DNA of 64,000 nucleotides from Saccharothrix tamanrassetensis (lineage in GTDB: Bacteria > Actinomycetota > Actinomycetes > Mycobacteriales > Pseudonocardiaceae). Location: the NCBI RefSeq assembly GCF_014203665.1, contig NZ_JACHJN010000001.1, positions 124,001-188,000 on the forward strand, given 5' to 3'. Both the position numbers and the translations under genes were made by a program. Shown here piece by piece: positions 60,055-64,000 of the stretch. Position 1 is the first letter of the stretch, and the number at the start of each line of letters is the position of its first letter. The notes beneath the pieces are model-generated. The model saw nothing but the letters and a program-made list of their open reading frames with translations. It was not told where the DNA came from and searched no databases.

Positions 60055-61674
60055 ATGACGGCGGACCGCGTGCCGTGGCGTCGGATCGCCGCCCGCGTGC
60101 TGACCGGGCTGGCCGCGCTGCTGGTCTTGGTGGTACTCGTGGCGCCGAACGACCTGGACCGCTTCACGGTCGGCGCGTTCCTGCGCCTCCCGGTGGAGGG
60201 TCTGCTGGGTGTCGTCCTGGTGCTCGTGCTGCCCGGTCGGGCGCGGTGGGTCGCGGTGGTGGCCGGCGGGGCGTTCCTCGGGCTGGTGGCCGTGGTGAAG
60301 CTGCTGGACATCGGGTTCGACCTGGTGCTGTTCCGGCCGTTCGACCTGGTGCTGGACTGGCCGCTGTTCGGCCCGGCGGTGGAGTTCGTGGAGGTGACGG
60401 CGGGCGGTGCGGGCGCGCTCGGCGCGGTGGTCGGTGCCGTGCTGCTGGCGCTCGTCCTGGTGGTGCTGGTGACGATGGCGGTGGTGCGGCTGGCCCGACT
60501 GGTGTCCCGGCACCGGCTGGTGTCGACGCGGGCCGTCGTGGTGCTCGCGGTCGCGTGGATCACGCTGGCCGTGCCCGGTGTGCCGGTGGCGTCGAACAGC
60601 GCGGCGATGTTCGTCTACGAACACGCCAGGCAGGTCGACGCCGGGCTGCACGACCAGGAGGCGTTCGCCGCCGAGTCGGCCGTGGACGCGTTCCGCGACA
60701 CTCCCGGCGACCGACTGCTGACCGCGTTGCGGGGCAAGAACGTCGTCGTCGTGTTCGTCGAGAGCTACGGACGGGTCGCGGTGGAGGACCCCGGCATGGG
60801 ACCGGCGGTCGCGCAGGTGCTCGACGACGGCGCGCGCCGCCTCCGGGACGCCGGCTTCTCGTCCCGCAGCGCGTTCCTCACCTCGCCGACGGCGGGCGGC
60901 GGCAGCTGGTTGGCGCACGCCACCCTGTTGTCCGGCCTGTGGATCGACAACCAGCAGCGCTACCGCAACCTGGTGAGCAGCGACCGGCTCACCCTCAACG
61001 GCGCGTTCCGGCGCGCGGACTGGCGGACGGTCGGCGTGATGCCCGGCGTCACGCGGGCGTGGCCGGAAGGCGGGTTCTTCGACTACCAGCACGTCTACCC
61101 GGCCGCCGACCTCGGCTACCGGGGACCGCGCTTCGGCTACGCGACCACACCCGACCAGTACACGCTGGCCGCGTTCGAACGGACCGAGAGCGCCTCGGCG
61201 ACGCCCGTGATGGCCACCATCCCGCTGGTCACCAGCCACGCGCCGTGGGCGCCCATCCCGAAGCTCGTCGACTGGCAGGACGTCGGCGACGGCTCGGTGT
61301 TCGGCGGCATGCCCTCCGGCGACGCCGCCCCGGAGGCGATCTTCAGCCGCGACCCGGCGCAGGTGCGCACCGACTACCGCCGGTCCGTCGAGTACTCGCT
61401 GAGCACCCTGGTGTCCTACGTGGAGAACTACGGCGACGACGACCTCGTGCTGCTGTTCCTCGGCGACCACCAGCCCGCGCAGGTCGTCACCGGGGGCGAC
61501 GCGAGCCGCGACGTGCCGATCACCATCGTGGCCCGTGACGCCGCCGTGGTCGACCGGATCTCCGGGTGGCGGTGGGACGAAGGCCTCAAACCCGGGCCAC
61601 AGGCCCCGGTGTGGCGGATGGACGCGTTCCGGGACAGGTTCCTGACCACCTTCGGCCCCGCGTCGGGGCCGTGA
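60055..61674 (+). CDS. Membrane sulfatase/LTA-synthase-fold protein
   Basis: The ATG at 60055 (GGGGGAGGG upstream) gives 539 residues. Five membrane helices fill 1-180, and an alkaline-phosphatase-superfamily domain follows outside the membrane. The start strand is NVVVVFVESYGR. The nucleophile region is SPTAGGGSWLAHATLLSG, with Thr/Ser as candidate. The late metal motif is FLGDHQPAQ. The layout matches lipoteichoic-acid-synthase and phosphoethanolamine-transferase proteins that move head groups from phospholipids. It fits the cluster's CDP-alcohol enzyme. Confidence 0.85.
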   Translation: MTADRVPWRRIAARVLTGLAALLVLVVLVAPNDLDRFTVGAFLRLPVEGLLGVVLVLVLPGRARWVAVVAGGAFLGLVAVVKLLDIGFDLVLFRPFDLVLDWPLFGPAVEFVEVTAGGAGALGAVVGAVLLALVLVVLVTMAVVRLARLVSRHRLVSTRAVVVLAVAWITLAVPGVPVASNSAAMFVYEHARQVDAGLHDQEAFAAESAVDAFRDTPGDRLLTALRGKNVVVVFVESYGRVAVEDPGMGPAVAQVLDDGARRLRDAGFSSRSAFLTSPTAGGGSWLAHATLLSGLWIDNQQRYRNLVSSDRLTLNGAFRRADWRTVGVMPGVTRAWPEGGFFDYQHVYPAADLGYRGPRFGYATTPDQYTLAAFERTESASATPVMATIPLVTSHAPWAPIPKLVDWQDVGDGSVFGGMPSGDAAPEAIFSRDPAQVRTDYRRSVEYSLSTLVSYVENYGDDDLVLLFLGDHQPAQVVTGGDASRDVPITIVARDAAVVDRISGWRWDEGLKPGPQAPVWRMDAFRDRFLTTFGPASGP

Positions 61675-61821
61675 GCGACTTCAGTCCCGGGCCGGGCCGT
61701 GCCGTGAGCGTGAACGGGGCCGGTGCGATCCGGTGAGCATGGTCGGTGAGGATGGTCATCGCCACGAACGCGATGCCGGCACGCCTTTCGCCTGCCCTGG
61801 CCCCACGGTGGAGCGGCCGGT

Positions 61822-62238
61822 TCAGAGCCAGTCTGCTTCGATCCCGCGGGCACGCAGCGTCTCCAGCGCCTCCTCGTTGCCCGTGTAGAACAGTGTCATC
61901 GACTTCAGGTTGGGAAAGTGCCGCAGGTCGGCGAACTCGTCGACGTCGAACAGCCCGTCCTCGCCGTCCCAGTTCGGCGCGATCTCCAGGTAGATCTCGT
62001 TGCCGCCGTCCATCTCGATCTCGGTGATCTTCTCCGCGAGCTCGACGGGGACCTCGAGCGCCTCGAAGTAGGCCAGCGCCTCGGGCACCGCCTCGACGCT
62101 CCCGCCGTCGTAGGTGAAGCCCTGCTCGGCGGCGTACTCGCGCAGGTCGAACCTCGGCAGGAGGTCCTGGTTGTACATCAGCTCCTGGACGACGGCGAGC
62201 TTGAAGTTGGTGTCGGCGAACGGAATCGGCTGGCTCAT
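61822..62238 (-). CDS. DUF6892-like hypothetical protein
   Basis: The ATG at 62238 gives 138 residues, acidic and soluble. It opens with FADTNFKLAVVQELMYNQ and continues with GNEIYLEIAPNWDGEDGLFD and HFPNLKSMTLFYTGN near the end, a pattern of DUF6892 proteins. Function is unknown. It is a lone gene with no clear ribosome site. Confidence 0.75.
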   Translation of the reverse strand: MSQPIPFADTNFKLAVVQELMYNQDLLPRFDLREYAAEQGFTYDGGSVEAVPEALAYFEALEVPVELAEKITEIEMDGGNEIYLEIAPNWDGEDGLFDVDEFADLRHFPNLKSMTLFYTGNEEALETLRARGIEADWL

Positions 62239-62393
62239 GTCCGAACCATATAGGCGGTGATGACACCGCCATCCGGGGAGTCGTCTCGTTCTCGACCCAC
62301 CCGGCGGTCGAGGGGTGACGGTGACGGAAATGGCTCGTTGCACAACTGGTCGCCGGCGGCAGCGCAGACCGGTCGGACACAGCAGCCGGTGCG

Positions 62394-63371
62394 TCAGCGT
62401 TCGACCGGCGGGTTGGCACGCGGGCGGAGGCGGCCCATCGGCAGTGGCGGGGCCGGCAGGCGTCCGCCGTGGTAGCCCTCCACCGCTCCGAAGCGGTCGG
62501 ACTCCGCCTGCCACTCGTCGCGGAACCGGGCGATCTCGTCGTGGTCCCGGCCGACGAAGTTCCACCACATGACGATCTCCTCGCCGAACGGCTCGCCGCC
62601 GAGGAGCATCACGCGGGCCGGGGTGCTGCCCGGGTTCGCCACGTGCAGGGTGCCGGGGCCGGGGCCGACGTAGCCGAGTGCGGCGCGCGCCAAGCCGGTG
62701 CCGGCGAGCTCCACCCGGCCCTGGTCGACCAGGACGCCGTGTTCGAACGACGGGTCGACGTCGAGGGCCAGTCGTGCGCCCGGGTCCAGCACGAGTTCAG
62801 CGCCCAGCAGCGGCGTGAAGGTCGGCACCGGGGACGTGTCGCCGGCGAGGGTGCCGAGGAAGACGCGGGCCCTCGCACCTTCCAGGGCGATCGGTGCCGG
62901 CACGTGGTGCCGGAAGTCGCGCGCGGTGTCGCGGTGGGCGTCGGGGAGGGCGATCCACAGCTGCACGCCGTGCAGGACGGTGGTTTCCGAGCGGGAGACT
63001 TCGGAGTGGCAGATGCCGTGGCCGCCGGTCATCAGGTTCAGCTCGCCCGGTCGCACGACCGCGTGCACGCCGAGGCTGTCGCGGTGTTCGATCTCGCCGC
63101 TGAACAGCCAGCTCGCGGTCTGGAGGCCGGTGTGGGGGTGCGGTGCGACGTCCATGCCACCGCTCGCCGACACGTCGTCGGGACCGTAATGGTCGGCGAA
63201 GCACCAGGCGCCGATCATCGACCTGGCCCGCTGCGGCAGGGTGCGCCGCACGGTCATCGCGCGGGGCCCGCCGAGCGGCACCTTGCGCGGCTCCAGGACC
63301 TCGACCTCGGACTCCCGGCCCGACGTGGCGACGCACACCACTTCCGTGGGGTTGCTCTCGGCGTTGCTCAT
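62394..63371 (-). CDS. Pirin family protein
   Basis: The ATG at 63371 (GAGG 8 bases upstream) gives 325 residues of the bicupin pirin fold. The metal ligands lie in APHPHTGLQTASWLF (two His), and a third His and Glu in GICHSEVS. The C-terminal cupin ends in MWWNFVGRD. Pirins have quercetinase or redox-sensing roles; which applies here is unknown. Confidence 0.93.
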   Translation of the reverse strand: MSNAESNPTEVVCVATSGRESEVEVLEPRKVPLGGPRAMTVRRTLPQRARSMIGAWCFADHYGPDDVSASGGMDVAPHPHTGLQTASWLFSGEIEHRDSLGVHAVVRPGELNLMTGGHGICHSEVSRSETTVLHGVQLWIALPDAHRDTARDFRHHVPAPIALEGARARVFLGTLAGDTSPVPTFTPLLGAELVLDPGARLALDVDPSFEHGVLVDQGRVELAGTGLARAALGYVGPGPGTLHVANPGSTPARVMLLGGEPFGEEIVMWWNFVGRDHDEIARFRDEWQAESDRFGAVEGYHGGRLPAPPLPMGRLRPRANPPVER

Positions 63372-63417
63372 CGGGCGGGCCTCGATCGAGTCGTCACCGG
63401 ACCATCGTAGGGGCTGC

Positions 63418-63454
63418 GATCGGGGGGACGCGCCGATGGCGCTTCCCCCCGATC
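63418..63454 (-). terminator. Terminator hairpin of the distal subtilase gene
   Basis: GATCGGGGGG and CCCCCCGATC make a 10-bp stem around a 17-base loop that holds a second GCGCC/GGCGC stem. It lies 61 bp past the subtilase stop on its strand. Confidence 0.75.
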
Positions 63455-63515
63455 CGGGGTCGTGCGGGGAACTCGACGTGTTCGGTCGGCGGGCTCGTCC
63501 TGGCGCGTCGGGAGG

Positions 63516-64000
63516 TCAGCCGAGCCCCCGCACCACGGTCCCCTCCGCCCGCAACCGCCGCAACGCCTCGGCGGGCGCCACCTCGCCGGGTACGGTCCGC
63601 GCCGCGATGGCCCCGCTCACCGTCGCGGTGGCGAACGAGGTGCCCTTCCACGTCGCGTAGCCGTCGAACTCCACCACGTCGTTCGACCGCAGCAGCACCT
63701 TCCCCTTCAGGTAGGTGCTCACGACGCGGTCACCGACTGCGGCACACCCCACCCAGGGCAGGTCGGGGCTGTAGGGGGCGGGGTTCCCGTCGGCCGTGGT
63801 CGCACCGACCGCGACCACCCCCGGCAGCGCGGCAGGCCACGTCGGCGAGGTGCGGGTGATCCCGTGCCGGATGCCGGGCACCGCGCCGTGGTTGCCGGCC
63901 GCCGCCACGACCAGCATGTGCGGGCTGAGCCGTTCGATCGCCCGTTGCACGACCATGGGGACGATGCCGTCGTGCGAGCGGGTGCCCATCGCGAAGTTGA
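63516..64000 (-). CDS. S8 subtilase, C-terminal part (N-terminus beyond window)
   Basis: The frame is open to the window edge; only about 161 residues are visible. The segment VAAAGNHGAVPGI holds the oxyanion Asn, GVVAVGATTADG the usual subtilase strand, and GTSFATATVSGAIA the catalytic Ser. Asp and His of the triad must lie outside. The compact end without a P-domain suggests a simple subtilase. Confidence 0.88.
   Translation of the reverse strand, partial: NFAMGTRSHDGIVPMVVQRAIERLSPHMLVVAAAGNHGAVPGIRHGITRTSPTWPAALPGVVAVGATTADGNPAPYSPDLPWVGCAAVGDRVVSTYLKGKVLLRSNDVVEFDGYATWKGTSFATATVSGAIAARTVPGEVAPAEALRRLRAEGTVVRGLG

Overview
The window is about 72% GC or higher by eye, with strong G/C in third codon positions, many GTG starts and 4-base stop/start overlaps. 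Gene content (SARP/AfsR regulator, two P450s, DrrABC-type exporters, a geranyl diphosphate C-methyltransferase, a class E sortase-type anchor) points to a filamentous actinomycete. Pseudonocardiales (Saccharothrix, Actinosynnema or Lentzea-like) is my best guess, but the genus is inference. I found no tRNA, rRNA, CRISPR array, insertion sequence or phage gene.

Layout. 1-5.4 kb: a TetR repressor with two operator-like sites faces a UvrA-like drug-resistance ATPase (DrrC type), followed by a siderophore-interacting flavoprotein and 4-hydroxybenzoate 3-monooxygenase (pobA). 5.4-10.3 kb: a PEP-synthase/rifampicin-phosphotransferase-like enzyme, a subtilase whose propeptide is broken by a one-base frameshift, and a DMT exporter with a 15-bp repeat tail. 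10.4-19.3 kb: a cobalamin uptake region. A cobalamin riboswitch precedes six genes that each overlap by 4 bp. They encode a sortase-anchored alpha-toroid protein resembling the alpha domain of transcobalamin/intrinsic factor, two small secreted proteins resembling the beta domain (DUF4430-like), and an ECF transporter (T, fused A1-A2, S). A second free alpha protein lies just upstream. 19-29 kb: a SetA/B-like MFS exporter, a LuxE-LuxC-O-methyltransferase operon, a kinase-like protein and a DrrAB exporter. 29-39.7 kb: SARP/AfsR regulator, a TPR-CRP fusion regulator, a repeat-rich unknown protein, P450, MFS exporter and Hsp20. 39.7-52.7 kb: a large secreted DUF4082/Ig-like protein, methyltransferases including an orphan geranyl diphosphate 2-C-methyltransferase, a membrane NACHT NTPase, DUF6745, a lone ATP synthase subunit a, and a tandem GGDEF protein. 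52.8-61.7 kb: a pterin-like cluster. It holds a GTP cyclohydrolase II paralogue with an altered switch residue, a 6-pyruvoyltetrahydropterin synthase homologue lacking zinc ligands, a glycosyltransferase, a methyltransferase, an LPG-synthase-like membrane protein, a creatininase, a BchC-like dehydrogenase, a CDP-alcohol phosphatidyltransferase, a RibD-like reductase and a sulfatase-fold membrane enzyme. The window ends with DUF6892, pirin and a partial subtilase.

Two regions stand out as possible undescribed systems. One is the riboswitch-controlled split transcobalamin-like capture and ECF import operon (12,950-19,301). The other is the GTP-derived cluster at 52.8-61.7 kb, related to the uncharacterised S. 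coelicolor SCO6650-SCO6655 neighbourhood. It appears to combine a formylamino-pyrimidine branch of riboflavin/pterin chemistry with glycosyl and phospholipid-head-group enzymes.
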